Shown here one piece after another: positions 10,701 through 22,568 of a stretch of DNA of 64,000 nucleotides. Below the pieces are notes generated by a model. The model saw only the letters and a list, made by a program, of their open reading frames with translations. It was not told where the DNA came from and did not search any database. The translations under genes and the position numbers were made by a program. Source of the stretch: Planoprotostelium fungivorum (Eukaryota > Evosea > Variosea > Cavosteliida > Cavosteliaceae); the NCBI GenBank assembly GCA_003024175.1, contig MDYQ01000100.1, positions 1 to 64,000 of the forward strand. The letters are read 5' to 3'. The first letter of the stretch is position 1. Every line of letters starts with the position of its first letter.

Positions 10701-13700
10701 TGTGAAGAAGTTGGAAGAGCTGAGGAAGCAGGGAAAGAAGTATGATCCCAGGATCATATCCGAGATGATCGTCATCTCGTGCAATTTACCCAAGAATGAC
10801 TACCAACTGGGAACCACCAAGTTATTCCTCAGAGCGGGACAACTTGCACGATTTGAGAAGATGAGAACCGATCTGATGAACAAATCAGCAGCCAATCTAC
10901 AGAAAGTGTGGCGAATGAAGAAGTTCTATCAATTGTATCAACAGTCCAAGAGAGCTGCCTTATGCATGCAGACAGGTCAGTCCGCAGAAAGAGAGAAGAC
11001 TGACTGGTACAGCTTTCCGAGTCGCCTTGGCGAGAGGAAAGGCGCAGTTCATGAGGAAGATCTTCGCAGCCATCAGAATCCAACGATTCATGAGAAAGTG
11101 TATGGCCACAAAGAAGACGAGAGCCATAAGAAGAGCCGTATTGACTCTGCAGACGGGTGACTACATATTTTGAACATGTGAAGGAGTGACACACTGCAGC
11201 ATCGCGAATGATATTGGGAAGAAGCGAACTGGTTGCAGCGCAGAGAGAGGGAGCGATCATCGCCTTGCAGACGGCCATCCGAGGAGCGGAGATTAGGAAA
11301 TGGTTCGAAAAGTACCACAAGAGGATCGTACGCATTCAGAACAGATGGAGGTGTAAGGTGGCATGGAGACAGCTGTCCGAGCTGCGAATCGAAGCGAGAA
11401 GCATCAACCGAATCTTGGAAGAAAAGAGTCAGCTGGAGAAGAAGTGCGAAGAGTTGGAGTGGAGACTGGCAGCAGAGAGTTTGACCAGAGACAAATTGGA
11501 GAGATCAGCCGTGAAGAAGGACAAGGAACTAGAAGAACTGAGAAAGGTGACGAGAGGGGAGAGGAGAGAGGCTGAGATCGACAGGTTCAAGAGGAGAAGA
11601 AGGAGATCGAGATCGAGAGGAACGATTTGATGAGAGAGAACAACGATCTGATGAGCGAGTTGGAAGAGCTGAGAAGAAAGTACGAGAGAGACACGGAGAG
11701 AGATGCGGCGGAGATTGCATCCTTGAGAGCACAGCTGGCTGCACAGAAAGCACTGACCGCAGAGAGGGAGGCAGAGATCAAGAGACTCAAGGAAGAATTG
11801 GAAGGCACGAAGGGGAGACTGGGAGAGAGAGAGAGCGAACTGAGTGCCTTGAGAGAGGAGGGAGAGAGAATGCAATTGGACATCGCCTCGTTAGAGGCGG
11901 AGAATTTGGAAAACAGAGGTCTGGCAGCACTGTTGGAAGAGACAAAGAAGAAAGGAGAGAGCTACAAGGCAGAGTCGGAGAAATTGCATGCGGACAACAC
12001 CCGACTCAAGGCCTCTCTGAGGAGTCACGAGCAGGAGATCGAGCACATGCAAGCCAAGCTGGCCGCAGCCGAAGAAGAAATCGTGAAACTGAATGCCAAG
12101 ATACCACCAGCTCCCACGGGAAGGCCCAGGGCGAGAAAGGTGAAGACGAGAGGAGAGAAGAAGATTGAACTCAACAGCTCTCCTTGACCCCTATCAAGAT
12201 GGAGGATGTCAACCCTGTGGACCCGGAGCAGTCCTTGAAGAATGCAGTACTGAAGGAGGTGAGATAAGCGTGCAAGGAGACGTTGAGACTGAGAAGGGCA
12301 GGTGGACCAAGATGCAGAGAAGGCGGCGAGGGTACTGATCGAGGTGATCACGAACAAAGTAACCCAGAGCATTCGAAACGAGCCCTTCACGGTTTTCTGC
12401 AGTGGAGTGCCGTTGCATGCCTTCGTGATTTATCGATGCTATATGCTCGATGTCCCCTCTGGTAAATCCATTCCCCTCAAGGCTCAGCACTGTGCATACA
12501 TCGCAGAGTCTGTCCTACGAACAGTTCAGGTGTGCACCACATGAGACAGTCAAGTGACTCACAACAACAGAGTCAGCAAGGAAGGGATGACATTCTGCTG
12601 TTGAGTTACTGGGTATCCAGCTTGTCTCTCCTGCTCTATCTCCAGCGCTCCATTCGCAACGACCATTCGGAGATCCGATTCATCGAGGGAGCTCACGCAG
12701 AGAGGAGCTCATTGGAGTACGCCTTCATCAAGGTGTACGGCCTCTTGTTGGATCACGTCCACAATTCTCTCAAGCCCATGGTCCACGGCTTACTCGATGA
12801 AGGAAACAGCGGAAGCAACAGTGTCAGGAGAATAGGTGATGGAACATTCCTCCTCGAGCTCACTCTGCCCAGTAACAGAGCTGACTCGACTGGTCAACTC
12901 CCTGGCTCAGAACCAAGTCTCCGCCTCGCTCTCACAGCAGATCTTCCATCAAGTCTTCCACTCCATGAACGCTTCGGCCTTCAACGAGGTAATCCTCAGG
13001 AGAGATCTGTGCACCATGAACAAAGGGCTGGCCATCAAGATGAAGGTGAGCAGGAGGTGCTTCGAGGCTGAGAGAACCAGCTGGGTACCTTGAGGCAGTG
13101 GGCGAAGAAGGCAGAGTGTAAAGACTGGGTTGGCACTTGTGACAAAGAGTTGGACCCTCTCTTCCAGCTGGGATCCGTGTTGTCCATGAACAAGCCACTC
13201 ATCGTCGGAAAGGACGTCAGAGACGAAGTGAGTTAGAGATCATCTCAGTTCCTGGGATATTAATTTGGATAGGTGTGTCCCTACTTGAACATGGTTCAGT
13301 TGAAGCAAGTCTTGTCATTGTATCAGCCAGATGAGCCGTACGAGCAACCAGTGCCACTGAGTGTGCTGAGACATTTGATCGAATCGAAGGAATACCGCAT
13401 CGAGGACCCCATCTGCATCGAGATCAAGACCTCCAAGTTTTCGGTCATGCCCTCGTCACTCCTTCACTATCTCTCCGTTACGGACATGAATCAGGTTCCT
13501 TTCCAGAGAAGGTGCGAAACACAATCGGATCGAATCTCACCCTTCCCAGTTTGATTTCGATGGTAGAGACCATGCTGGCACACCACTCCCACATGCTCAA
13601 CTCTCCACAAACGACACAAAAGACGAGCACATCCGAGTCAAAGTTTGTCAGTGCCTCTGCACCTCGTGGAGGAGAGAGAGGAGCCTTTGTGAGAGGATCC

Positions 13701-13718
13701 GTCATGCCTCAAAACTAA
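7761..13718 (+). CDS. Unconventional myosin heavy chain, class V-like, with DIL tail
   Basis: Actin motor of the class V/XI type, expected to move vesicles or organelles. ATG at 7761 ([10 protein letters not shown]). Motor: P-loop GESGAGK at 8461-8481, switch I NDNSSRFGK from 8703 across an intron, DIYGFE at 9541, [12 protein letters not shown] near 9740, and the actin-site peptide HYIRCIKPN near 10425. Several IQ-like segments follow (10900-11380), then a long coiled coil rich in E/K/R heptads (11390-12110), and a globular DIL (dilute) cargo domain (about 12300-13500, e.g. [19 protein letters not shown] and [13 protein letters not shown]). Many short introns; about 1,600 aa. Exon 2 has two possible acceptors (7974 or 8010), both in frame. 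Class V is inferred from coiled coil plus DIL. Confidence 0.93.
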
Positions 13719-14106
13719 AACATCTACTTGTTTCCTCGTATAACAGTGCTCTTATGAGATAAGATGTCCACATGCGTTTCCATCGATGGGCAGAGAAACT
13801 TTCTCAGAAATTATGTGCTGCATGTCGACATCTCAGATTCTGTTGCGTTATGCTAAGGCGGATTTCACGTTATTTTTTACAAGGTGTATCGTAAAGAGAG
13901 ACAACTGAAGGCCTCCATTTGAGATTTCTTGCGAGAACACCACGTGTCTGCTCTATTAGGGCAATATCATCTTCTCGGTCGATAATACACTCTCCTGCGA
14001 GACAGACCACATCAGCTTCTGCTTTACCAGTCACCGCCATCATCGCAATCATCGAAACGTCACCATCCATCATCGCATTTCCATCTGAGTGCAAGAAGCA
14101 GTGACA
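13719..14106. other. Intergenic stretch, myosin to GATA gene
   Basis: 388 bp between the myosin stop and the GATA-factor start. Short open frames exist on both strands but none carries a motif or a plausible splice chain. It presumably holds the myosin 3' UTR and the GATA promoter. Confidence 0.5.
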
Positions 14107-15821
14107 ATGTCAGAAATGGAGATAGATCAATCGAACTCAGTGGCACATCAAGTCATAGGAACATCTGTGTATAACTTCTATAAACACAGCAAGCTCTCCA
14201 AATATTCCTGGCCCAAAGACAAAGAAGTCTACATGGAGCAGCAACAAGGCACTTCAGAAGACATGCAGCGCGATTTTGAAGGAACACCTTCGAATCCAGA
14301 AGAGGTGAGTCACGAGAAAGAAAAAATGAAGGCTGAGAGTCGACAGACACAGTTACAATCAGTTAGTGAACAAATCAGAAGAGATACTAGCAGTTCAGAT
14401 GATTCTTTGGAAGATGAGGATTACCAACTCATGCGCGATGTGGGCACTACGCGAAGAAAGAGAAGCAGGTATGTCTCATCGATCAGATTAGATCTCACAA
14501 TCCATCGATGGATTATTGATTGAGAGACAGGTCCACACCGAACGCACCGATGGACTTGTATCCTCTTAACGTCATGGCTAGCCCCGCGGAGGCTCCAGCT
14601 GCTCTCTCTACAGGTATCTTGATCAAGTCTTCAGATGGGACTAACAGAAGTGCCAGGAACGAGAAAAGTGAGACTCTGTGAGTTTTGCAGTGCCAGCGAT
14701 ACACCCATGTGGAGAAGAGGTCCATCAGGAAAAGGAACGCTGTGCAACGCCTGTGGAGTCAAGTGGAGCCTCAACATCCGCAAGCGAAACAGCAAGAAAG
14801 ACACCACCAGCACATCGAACAGCGCATCCATCGGCACGCACACGAATCTGAGGAGGGTGTCACCCGGAAAGAACACGGCAGAGCAAAAGTCCACGGGAAA
14901 AGCGAGTCGAAGAGGTGCGGGTGAGAGGGAAGAGAAGATGAGAAGTGACACGAGACAGCCAACAGACAGAGCCGAGTCGACGGAAAGGACGAAGACTTCA
15001 CGGAGGAATCAGAGGAGGAGATGAATGTAGATAGCAAAGAGTATTACTGCGGTTACTGCAACACCTCGTGGCCTGCGGGACACTTTAAGAACATCCAACA
15101 GTTTGGAGCTCACTGCTCTAACTGCTCGAGGAAGCACCCGAAGGGAGAGAACCACTCCTCTGAAGAGACAGGACAGAAGAGGAAGTACGAAGAGGAGGCA
15201 CCCATGGACCTCCACCCCTCCAGTGATCTGGGTGGGCTCATCACCGCTGTGGAGAGTCAGCTCCTGGAGGAACACCAGATGCCCGAGAGGAAGGAAGAGA
15301 AGGAAGAAGAGAGGAAGGTGGAGACTATGATGGAGGGTGTGGAGGTGGTACGGAAGGACATTGAGGAATCGAGGAAGGGAGGACAGGAGGTGGACCAGAT
15401 GATCCAGGACAGCATCCTCGACGTACGAAGAAGAGTCGATGCAGCCAAGAGGGAGGCCATCAGGGAGACGGCCCTCTGTGAGTCCGCCCATCGAGATCAC
15501 TATCAGAGTGAGTCATTCACTCTCACACCGAGTAACACGCACAGACTCCTCCTCTGACATGGACAACACCCTCATCGCAAACAACGGTGATGAGCCCAAT
15601 CACATGGCACTCTCCTTCAAGTTGCAGAAGATCATAGAGGACAAGTTCAACCTCTTGGAGGATCGTCTCAGTGAGTCACTGAGCAGCTTGAGAAGTCAGG
15701 TGAGTGAGAGATGAAGAGGTGACACTCAATCGACCAGGTCAACCAAGGAGTGGGATACGACTCTCTGTTGAGCCGTGTAGATGAATTGCAAAGCGTAATC
15801 GAGGCACAACTCCCTCGGTAA
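14107..15821 (+). CDS. GATA-type zinc-finger protein with a second Cys4 motif and coiled coil
   Basis: Predicted DNA-binding transcription factor. Start [10 protein letters not shown]. After an acidic, Ser-rich N-terminus comes a canonical GATA finger at 14672-14760 (CEFC-x18-CNAC, with [15 protein letters not shown]), followed by a basic stretch. A second cysteine module follows at 15048-15135 ([15 protein letters not shown] ... HCSNCS), then a long charged helix (15200-15480) and short C-terminal exons ending EAQLPR at 15821. Several introns; the junction between the GATA exon and the second Cys module (about 14920-15000) was not settled, though both frames are open and meet there. GATA factors in social amoebae often regulate development, but no target can be read here. 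If the junction is wrong, two adjacent genes remain possible. Confidence 0.75.
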
Positions 15822-16060
15822 CTGTATCATATTTGGTCCTGTCTGGCGCAATAAATAATGTACAGTACCTTCTTCATTCAGCCAGAGAACAGAAGACACA
15901 TGTTGTGTCAGTCGCACAACAAGAGGGGAGGCACATGTCTATCATCACATAAAGAGGGAATACTCGAGTGCATTTATCTACAACGCGCCGCACACTCGCA
16001 ACTCGTAAAAGGTGACGAGCAAGCAAAGAGAAGACATGAAGGGTGACAAGTACAAATTCT

Positions 16061-16689
16061 TTATGCCGTTCGCAAGATGATGTGGTGGCCTGATTCGGTT
16101 GAGACGATCTCCTTGCTCATTTCATTTACGGTCAGGGCGAACCTGCTCTTCGTTATTCTCCGTTCTATTCGTATGGACCTGTAGTGGTAATGCAGGATGG
16201 ACGAAGATGACTCACGCAGCATCTTCGAAAGGTTTCTGCATTTTCCCTCTGCCAAAATAACCCAAATCACCGCCTCGTTTTGCTGAAGAACAGTCGCTCT
16301 CCTCTTGAGCAATCTTATCGAAACTCTCGATTCCCTCCTCTTCAATCTGCCTCTGTATCACTGGGGGCGTTCAGTTGTGTAGGTGAACCACTATCACCTT
16401 TCAATTTCTCCAAGGCCTCTTCAGATGTTCTTGTGATGTTCTCTTCCTTCCACGACGAAGGTCTGCGACTCTCACGATGCTTAATTAATATGTGTGATGC
16501 TTTCACTTGCTCTGATTTCTTCTCTTCACCGGAGGTATCCTTCCGTGGTCGATCCCAAGAGGACGTGTTATTCTCGGTGTTGAAATAATAGCTCCGATTC
16601 TTCGACTTTGAGTGCCTCTTCACCCATCCAGGAGGTAGATCATCCCCTCCATCGCTCTGACGCTTCCGTTTCGGTTGCTCCTCAGACAT
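16061..16689 (-). CDS. PIN1: Pin1-type peptidyl-prolyl cis/trans isomerase (WW + parvulin)
   Basis: Phospho-Ser/Thr-Pro specific prolyl isomerase acting on cell-cycle and transcription substrates. Three exons (16689-16398, 16360-16216, 16142-16061) give 172 aa. A basic leader is followed by the WW domain ([20 protein letters not shown] ... W), a short linker, and the parvulin domain: [17 protein letters not shown] with the phosphate-binding Arg pair, the catalytic-Cys segment SDC-S equivalent ([19 protein letters not shown]), MQKPFEDAA, and [10 protein letters not shown] at the C-terminus. Length and order match human Pin1. It is head-to-head with the dehydrogenase gene only about 75 bp away. 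Confidence 0.95.
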
Positions 16690-16762
16690 CAGCGAGGGCC
16701 GTTTTGGTTTGAAATGTGGGAGTTAGGTTGGTTGTAGTGGTAACCAACTTTTTGAGCCTTTC

Positions 16763-17893
16763 GTGGTACGAGTCGACTTTGTTGCTGGAGATATCACAAG
16801 GATTGATGATCTCTATAAGGCCTTCGAGGTGATTGACGTTCAAACATCCACATCCATCTGCTCATCACAACAAGGGAGTAGACACAGTTTTCCACACAGT
16901 ATCTCCCGCGGTAAGTCTAGACACCAAACCTTCCGAGAGTCTCCTCTATGCAGTCAATGTGTTAGGGACACAAAATGTCATCGAGGCCTGCATCCGAGTG
17001 GGTGTAAGGCAGTTGATCTACACATCCTCCGCCAGTGTCGTCTTTGATGGGACAGCTTTGCATCACGTGGACGAGACACAAGCCTATCCGGCAAAGCACC
17101 TTGACCCGTACAGTGAGACGAAGGTGTACACTTTTCTTCTTTATTATGACTCATTGAAATAGGCTGAGGCAGAACGCTGCGTCCTGGAGGCAAACGGAAG
17201 AAAGGGTCTCTTGACTGTTTCTCTTCGGCCATCTGGATTATTCGGTCCACACGACACCACCGCTTGGCCGGGCTTTCTCAAAGTAGCCCGAGAGGGTAAA
17301 TCGAGAGTGTTGATTGGAGACGGTGAGTCACACTTGATCCATTCTATCTACGCTCTGACATCTCGTGTTGACGATGTCAGGAACAAATCAATTCGACTGG
17401 TCATACATTGAGAATGTGGCACAGGCCCATCTTCTCGCGATGGACCGTTTGACGGAAGGTTCGCCAGTGGCAGGATCCTCTTATTTCATCACTAACGATG
17501 AGCCCACCCTCTTCTGGAGTATGGCTGATTACGTCTATTCTAGCTATGGATACCCCAAGACAAATGTACATCTCCCGTACTTCATAATGCTGCAGGTGTA
17601 GAATAAGAAGCACGTTAGACGCGCCCTCACTCGATGAAAGGTCTGCATCCTGCTGGAACTTATTGCACTCCTTCTTGGGTGGTTTGGTGAGATTTCTCTC
17701 TCGTGAGATGCTGATGCTCTCACCAGGCTTCAAGTGGACTCCCATCTTCAACCGTTTCCGTTGTGCCAATTCAGCAATGAACCGAACATTCTCCATAGAG
17801 AAGGCAAAGAAGGAGCTGGGCTACAAGCCACATATAACACTGGAAGAGGCCAAAGAGAGGACGCTCAAATGGTTCAAAGAGAATCGGAGATAA
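16763..17893 (+). CDS. 3-beta-HSD / sterol-4-alpha-carboxylate 3-dehydrogenase-like protein, N-terminus missing
   Basis: NAD(P)-dependent short-chain dehydrogenase of the 3-beta-HSD group, closest to NSDHL/ERG26, which oxidises and decarboxylates C4-carboxysterols at the ER. Visible: VDFVAGD, VDTVFHTVSP, YTSSASVVFDG, the catalytic YSETK pair, LRPSGLFGP, YIENVAQAHL, a hydrophobic helix (CILLELIALLLGWF) and a C-terminal LGYKP block. Exons about 16763-16828, 16875-17123, 17163-17323, 17381-17595, a short membrane-helix exon, and the last exon ending 17893. Oddity: the N-terminal glycine-rich dinucleotide motif (normally about 50 residues upstream) is absent, and only some 70 bp separate the first homologous codon from the Pin1 start, with no in-frame ATG. 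The gene is N-truncated, misassembled or a pseudogene. Confidence 0.75.
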
Positions 17894-18074
17894 AGTTTTT
17901 CATTCGTCCAATTTTAGAACGCCTGCATCAGAGGCATCCAACAAATCGCTAAGAGGGGAAAGCGGGTGAACAGAGACACGTGAGAATCAATTCCGTCTCT
18001 TTTCGTATCAACCACTGTTGATTGCGCATGAGGCTGCGGTTCATTGATAGCTTGGAGGTAAAGCCTCGATACAC

Positions 18075-21000
18075 ATGGTGAGTATGATATATCAATATGA
18101 TGAACTGGCAACACAGAGGCGATGTATTTGCTGATAATGGTCACAGAAGAATTATTGGAATTATAACGATGATAAATCTCATACGGAGGGGTCGTCGCAA
18201 CGCAGGTAAAGTATATAGACCAATTCTATCAATGAATATATCACAGGTCCGCAACACCAACAAATGATCGACCTACCAATCTGGACTTGCACGGTCGGTT
18301 AGGTAATCTGACGGAACACACCACGGACTAACAATTGTGTAGCTCTAGATCTGCATCACGATGGAGACACTGAACACGATTTCATCAGAAGTCCACGTCC
18401 AACCAGTAGTCGAGAATATAGAGAGTCATACCACAGTTTGTCTAGGGCTATGGGGATGGAAGCCAGCCGTGCTTTAGAATCAGCGTAAGATGCGAAACAC
18501 TCCTTTATCAGTCTGAGCGCTCGCAGCCGTGAATCCTCCAGAGCTGAGACGTCTCGGTTAGATTTTGACAACAGACCACCACCTCCTCGCGGTGCTTTTG
18601 GAAATTCCCCAACGTACATCAACAGTGGATTCACTGAAGGTGAGGTTCGATGGATCTGGATATCTGAAAGGAGCAGCCAACAAATCAAGACGATACGAGA
18701 GCCCCTCAGCCAATTCATTTATGATTGGAAACTCGATCTTCAACGCAGCCCCCAGCACAACGAAAGAAACATCGAACAATGGAAGGGACTTACGAAGCTA
18801 CGAGACGATCTCAAAAACGCCCGAGAAACCGAGAAACCTATCCCAACTGAGAAAGGCAAATACCATGAGTGAGTCCTTCCGTTGAATCGGCTGACCCTCA
18901 AAGGTCACGCGAATCTACTGAACGGAGTCACCTTGAACCGAGTAGGAGCTACACAGCAACCAACGGTGAGCCTTGCACTGCAGCTCGAGTAAACTGGCTT
19001 CAGAGCAGTGCGGAGGCACCGAAGTACACGAGCACAATGTCCCACCACCTGCCCGCATCGGGTGCCTTTCTTAGCAACACAGGCAGTTTCGATCGAATTG
19101 AAGCATCCAACCCTGCCGTGGTGATGAGAAAGACCAAATCGAGTACGGGCGGAAAGAAAAAGTGGGGAGAGATCAATGGCTTGACTCAGATGAATAGGAA
19201 GGCACCCACAGAGACAAAGAAGGACAGACTGACGCCTCAGGATGTGCTGGAGATCATTGGGCAACGTTCCTTCAACAACGAACAGAGCCGATCGGGGAAG
19301 ATCCGCACCCCTCTGCAAGACCTCCTGTCGGACAACATCACGGAGAACGATTTTGCCAACATATTAGAGAGACAGTCCCCTGAATTGAGAAGAATTTCTA
19401 TCAAAGTGAGCGCAACGCGTAACTTCGCAGCTTATCAAAGTGCGCGATGTATCAAAGACTCAATCCCTGTAGGAGCTCGTTGTACAGTTTAAGAAGTTGA
19501 TGAGTCTTCTCACATTTACATCCAATATTGCTTCGGAGTTAGACATGAAGAAAGCCATCAACCAGATTACGCAACAAGTTCCAGAGATTTTAAAAGCGGA
19601 CCGTGCTACCCTCTTCCAAGTGTGTCACCTACTTTACATTGCAATTTACTACTTGATTATATATTGCGCTATCCGTCATTGGTTGATTCAATCCTCTCAT
19701 TTATGCTAGGTGGATGAAAATACCAATGAACTACATACGAAGGGGAAGACCACTGGCGACCTGCGTATACCGATAGGCAGAGGTATAGCGGGTTTGGTGG
19801 CCCACACAGGAGAGGCAGTCAATATTGCCAATGCATACACAAGTCCTGCTTTCTATCCAGAGGTATGTCATAATATTTGTATCTGGCAATTCAATATCAC
19901 AGGTTGATCAGATCACTGGGTACCACACAAAATCAGTACTTTGTATGCCTGTGAAAGACGAGAACAATAAACTAGTGGCTGTGCTGGAAGCATTGAACAA
20001 GCATGGTGAGATATTCTTCGTTCAATGTAATAAAGCTCTTCAGGCGGTGCTTTCGGCGAAGAGGATGAGCAGGTGACAGAGAACGAAAGATGTTGTGCTG
20101 ACGTAGAGATAGATCATGAAGATCCTCTGTGCTCAAACAGCCATTACTTTGAGAAATTCTCAGATGTATCAATCATCAGTCACTTCACAACAGAAGATCA
20201 GTGTGCTACTCGAAGTTGCGGGACAGTTGGCTTCTGAATTGGAGACCAACGCACTGATTCAGACCATCATGGATAAGGCCAAGCAGCTGTTAGACGCTGA
20301 TCGCTGTACTATGTTTCTCGTCGACCGGGAGCACAACGAGCTGATCTCCTCTTTAGCTGACGGTACCACGGAGCAATTACGGATACCCCTCACAACAGGT
20401 CGGTTCTCATACCTCAATCGTGTTATCGCTCAACTTCTACTCGATCATCGCCATAGCTTGATCATCCTATCGTTGCATCTCTCATCTATGTGACAGGTAT
20501 TGCTGGTCACGTAGCTACCACAGGAGATACATTGAATATTCCTGACGCCTATAACGATACACGATTTAATAGAGAAGTAGATCTCAGGACAGGATATCGA
20601 ACGAGGTGAGAGAGAGAATCGATCTGTGTTCATCGTCTATAGAACGATACTCTGCATGCCGATACGTGATCCGGAGGGCCAAGTGATAGGAGTCACACAG
20701 GTGAGGAGAACAGTTTCTCAGGAATAGAATCCTGAGACCGCGGGAAAAGAAGCTGATGAGGTCCCAGGTGTTGAATAAGAGGGGAGGGCCTTTTGATCGG
20801 TCCGATGAGGAATTGCTGAGTGCATTCTCTGCCCAGGCAGGCATCGCGGTGGTCAATTCTCAGCTTTTCATGAGGACGAGAGAGCTGGCCTTCTACACGG
20901 AGAGCGTTCTTAAGTCAATCACTAATCTAGTTTTCACCCTCAACGATCAAGGTGAGTCGTGAGAGGTATTGGCGATCCCTAAATCTCCAAGGTCGCTTGA

Positions 21001-22287
21001 CGGCCTTCAATCGTCCCACACTGAAATACCTTGGTATTTCCGAAGATGTGATGCAAAGGAACCACTACAGTCAGTGGCTGTCCGATAATGTGAAGCTGAA
21101 GGACGACATCACTGCGGTGTACAATGGGCAGAGTGAAATTTCCTGTGATGATTACGAGTTCCTGTCGCGAGACGGGAAGACAATCTCACTCAAGTACACT
21201 GTGGCCCAACTCAACTCCAACACATCGAACAACACGAGCCATCAAGGGAGCAATCGTGGAGTGGTCATCATCGTGGAGGATATATCTCCGCACAAGAAGA
21301 TGAAGAGCACATTGTCGAGGTACATGTCTCCCGCTCTGGTGGAGCAGGTCATCAAGGAGGGTGGTGATCGTCTGGGAGGCATTCACGTGACAGTCAGCAC
21401 CCTTTTCATTGACATCAGAGACTTCACTTCACTCTCTGAAGCCATGGATGCTGGAGAGGTCAGTCTTTTCTCCAGTAGAGACTGAGCGAGACAGGTCGTA
21501 GAGATGCTGAACGAGTACTTCTCATACATGGTCAATGTTGTCTTCGAGGAGGAGGGAGTGTTGGACAAGTATATAGGAGATGCAGCGATGGCTGTCTTCG
21601 GTGTACCCTACCCCAAGCCTGACGATGCCGTGAGAGCATGCAGAGCTGCCCTGGGAATGCTGAAAAATCTGGCCAAGTTTAATGCCGTTCGGCTATTGAG
21701 AGGAAAACCAGCAATCAAGGTGAGCGATGGAGATGGTAGAAAGCTGAGGACAGTAGGTTGGTATAGGCATCAACACGGGGAAAGTACTGTCAGGAAATAT
21801 CGGATCAGAGAAGCGTCAGGAGTACACAGTCATTGGTGACGGTGTTAATCTGGCGTCCCGCATAGAGGGAGTGACGAAACAGTACGGAGTGAGGACCATC
21901 ATCAGCGAGTACACCTACCAGATGGTTCACGATCGTTTCATCACCCGAGAACTAGACTCTATTCGTGTAGTCGGAAAGAAGCAACCGATCCGAATATATG
22001 AGCTCTTGGCGCTGAAGGAGGAAGAAGATACAGTCCCACAGAACCTCATTCTTTGTGAGTGTGGCATCTCTGCCCCTCTAACTCGCTCAGTGCTACCGAT
22101 GTATGATCAAGGGTTGAGCTATTATCGGTCGTTTGAGTTTGCGGCGGCATGTGAGGTCTTCCGTCACTGTCTCGAGCTGGTGCCCAACGATGGTCCATCG
22201 AGGATCTTCCTCAAGAGATCCGACGAGTTTATGAAGGAGCCCCCACCCTCTGCATGGGATGGTACATATGACATGATGTCCAAATAA
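18075..22287 (+). CDS. GAF-GAF-PAS class III adenylyl cyclase (CyaB-like architecture)
   Basis: Predicted soluble cAMP synthase. The N-terminus is long, Ser/Arg-rich and disordered. Then: GAF-A (about 19500-20060; [18 protein letters not shown] ... [12 protein letters not shown]), GAF-B (20150-20930; [18 protein letters not shown] ... [12 protein letters not shown]), a PAS-like segment (20960-21280) and a class III cyclase domain (21380-22010). Catalytic features: [12 protein letters not shown] (metal Asp), [13 protein letters not shown] (second metal Asp), [16 protein letters not shown], and [15 protein letters not shown] with the transition-state Asn/Arg. Both GAFs carry the NKFDE signature of cyclic-nucleotide-binding GAFs. 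I place the start at ATG 18075, followed at once by an intron; the next exons stay in frame but the extreme N-terminus is inferred. Introns of 27 and 31 nt occur (18485-18511, 18640-18670). ATP over GTP as substrate is inferred from YTVIGD. Confidence 0.88.
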
Positions 22288-22568
22288 ACATGTCCTGTGA
22301 TGGTTATCTGTTTGTGTATTCCAGAATATATATTCTCCACATATGTGGTGCGGCTGTCAGAATATGTCGTGTTTTTCGTTTTACAACCCATCCAGAATCG
22401 CGGAAACCCGTAATTCCCGCGCGCGAAAAAGAGGAAAGTAGGGAACAACAGCGTTCCCATCGCTTAGAGGGAAACAGAAGGGAACTGGACAAGATCCACA
22501 CAACACAGAGAATATTCTGTTGATAGAGAAACAATAAGAAGAGATAAAGAGGTTACTCGGTAGGGAAG
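22288..22568. other. Intergenic stretch, cyclase to DPCK
   Basis: 281 bp that should hold the cyclase 3' UTR and the kinase promoter. It contains a GC palindrome cgcgcg in gaattcccgcgcgcgaaaa-type context near 22410. No coding signal. Confidence 0.4.

Noticed and set aside
11429-11883. Ser/Leu-rich minus-strand frames under the myosin coiled coil
   Set aside because: Complement of Glu/Lys/Arg-rich codons, a routine artefact of coiled-coil genes.
16833-17162. Alternative dehydrogenase start at TTG 16833
   Set aside because: This is intron sequence read through; no ATG, and the upstream exon with VRVDFVAGD is clearly homologous.
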